64,000 nt of DNA from Enoplolaimus lenunculus (lineage: Eukaryota; Nematoda; Enoplea; Enoplida; Thoracostomopsidae): assembly GCA_030248215.1 (NCBI GenBank), contig JASANG010000539.1:62001-126000 (forward strand), written 5' to 3'. Made by a program: the position numbers and the translations under genes. Shown here piece after piece: positions 62,677-64,000 of the stretch. Positions within the stretch are counted from its first letter, which is position 1; every line of letters starts with the position of its first letter. The notes beneath the pieces were generated by a model. The model did no database searches and had not been told where the DNA came from. It was given only the letters and a program-made list of their open reading frames with translations.

Positions 62677-62860
62677 GGCCCATGTTACTTTAAGGGGCGT
62701 CAAGGTTTCTGGCGGGTCTATAAAAGTAAAGAGTAGGTTTAGATTCTAGATTACATTTTTTCGCTTAGGCTGAGGCATAGGAACTCATTTTTGCAACGCT
62801 TAGGCTTAGGCTTAGGAATACGCTTAATCTACTATGACGCGCCTTAAAGTAACATTGGCC
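62677..62860 (-). mobile_element. Telomere-hexamer MITE, family A, perfect 8-bp TSD
   Basis: The flanks are identical ATGATTTC repeats (62669-62676, 62861-62868). The ends are GGCCCATGTTACTTTAAGGG and TTAAAGTAACATTGGCC. The core has GCTTAGGCTTAGGCTTAGG between family blocks. Confidence 0.88.
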
Positions 62861-62924
62861 ATGATTTCTATAGAAACGGATATTGCTATTAGACACTTGG
62901 TTAGCTATCTATAGCTGTACATTT

Positions 62925-63375
62925 GTCGAAGTGCCAAACTGGTATTCAGGTTCGTTACTAAATGCTAATTGGCGGTGACCAGTTTGATTTTCTATGAAAT
63001 AACAGTGGCATTGGCTCGGTTCGTGTAGAAGGGATGGATAGATGGGATATATCGCCTACCGATTTCCGAAATTTCTAGAGGCACAAAAACACTTTTAGCA
63101 GTTAACCTTATGGATTAGGCTACCCTTGTATTATATACATAAAATAACAAATTAGATTACTTGAATTAGTGATACTGCAATTAAACTGAATGTCCGATCA
63201 GATTTTTATTATATGATCCGACGCAATATCGATAACTCATCAACATTGTTGCTTTATCTTTATCCGGAGAAATTTTATAAAAATTGCTATTTGTGCTGGC
63301 TGCACCGAATTTTTGCTTAAATATCAAGTAATTAAATTGGTCTGAATAGCAAATTGGCCAACGATATTTTTGGTT
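62925..63375. repeat. Possible diverged foldback related to 58072-58378
   Basis: Left ACTGGTATTCAGGTTCGTTAC and right GTCTGAATAGCAAATTGGCC are partly complementary and resemble the arms of the element at 58 kb. The borders are uncertain. Confidence 0.35.
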
Positions 63376-63762
63376 TGCTCATTATAATATTGTCACTGTT
63401 TTCACCGTAATAACAGTTTGCAGTTACGCGAATTATACACCTTCATTGCAACAGTTTTATTTGGCAATTTGCGTGGAAAAGTGTGTCAAATACCAATGAC
63501 AACAAAACGGCATTAAGAAAAATTAAAATACCATTGTTCGCAGTTGGATATATTCCTCGAAAATTATATCACATGTACATGGCTGGTACGCCCAAAGACG
63601 TATACAAGGAGAAAGGTTGAAGGTATAAATCTCCTGACGAACGTTCTTGTAGAAACGAGAAAACGGCACTTGTACTGGCTTGAAATTTTTTCGCTCGAAA
63701 ACAAACTTTTTCATGAAGCTATACCACCCTCTTGAAACGCAATCCTGGCTACGCTCCTGATG

Positions 63763-63906
63763 CACGCCACTAGCCAGTACACCATTACTAGGGGGGCTAA
63801 AAAATTTTCAGGAGGGACATGTGGTTTTCGTTAACTGACAGGGGCCAAGATCTTTCCACGGGAGCTGGGCCCCACTGGCCTGGGGCCCACTTGGCTTCGG
63901 GTCCGC
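63763..63906 (+). mobile_element. GGCCCGTAGCCA-family MITE
   Basis: It runs from GCCACTAGCCAGTACACCAT to CTTGGCTTCGGGTCCG, with GGGGGGCTAAAAAATTTTCA and the GGGGCCAAGATCTTTCC block. The ends have diverged. Confidence 0.65.
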
Positions 63907-64000
63907 GCTGATCAGACCTAAAAGTATATCGCATTCACAGGTTGGTGTGTCACGACTAAGATTTTGGGTTAATGCTTTGAACAATGACACAAAATATGCA

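Overview
This is a eukaryotic nuclear window with about 36-40 % GC. Small GT-AG introns, compact multi-exon genes and very many short non-autonomous DNA transposons fill it. The source is most likely a nematode. Degenerate copies of the nematode telomere hexamer TTAGGC are scattered through it, there is a single-peptide RFamide precursor, and there is a Smad that carries only an MH2 domain. Species and clade cannot be fixed from the sequence; a large repeat-rich genome such as that of a mermithid or other early-branching nematode would fit, but this is inference.

Layout. Positions 1-1161 hold a long stop-free frame open at the left edge that I do not recognise. Positions 2721-4372 are an internally deleted piggyBac transposon bounded by TTAA. 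Positions 4400-16150 hold no gene I can support, only miniature transposons, foldback repeats and AT-rich sequence. Two neuronal genes follow: an RFamide neuropeptide precursor (16224-16505, +) and an intronless ionotropic-receptor-like channel (17322-18683, -). Positions 18.8-26.5 kb are again repeats (hAT-like, Harbinger-like and tRNA-derived). Three well supported genes lie on the + strand: an MH2-only Smad of the Smad2/3 type (26538-31666, 8 exons, 304 aa), mitochondrial ribosomal protein uS5m/MRPS5 (35436-40522, 5 exons, 430 aa) and a PNPLA4-like patatin lipase (50986-54633, 7 exons, 274 aa). In all three, reading phase is kept across every splice junction. Positions 55-64 kb are repeats, plus one possible exon near 62.4 kb.

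The genes do not form an obvious pathway: signalling (Smad), translation in mitochondria (MRPS5), lipid hydrolysis (PNPLA) and neural function (peptide, receptor) sit side by side. What unites the window is its repeat landscape. About sixteen copies of two related TIR families carry degenerate TTAGGC arrays in their middle, several with perfect 8-bp target duplications. A TTAA-ended element carries a tRNA-like A-box/B-box module. A tRNA-Val-like SINE has a palindromic head. A TA-duplicating element has inserted into one of the TTAGGC-bearing elements. No LTR retrovirus-like element, Polinton, CRISPR array or rRNA gene was recognised.
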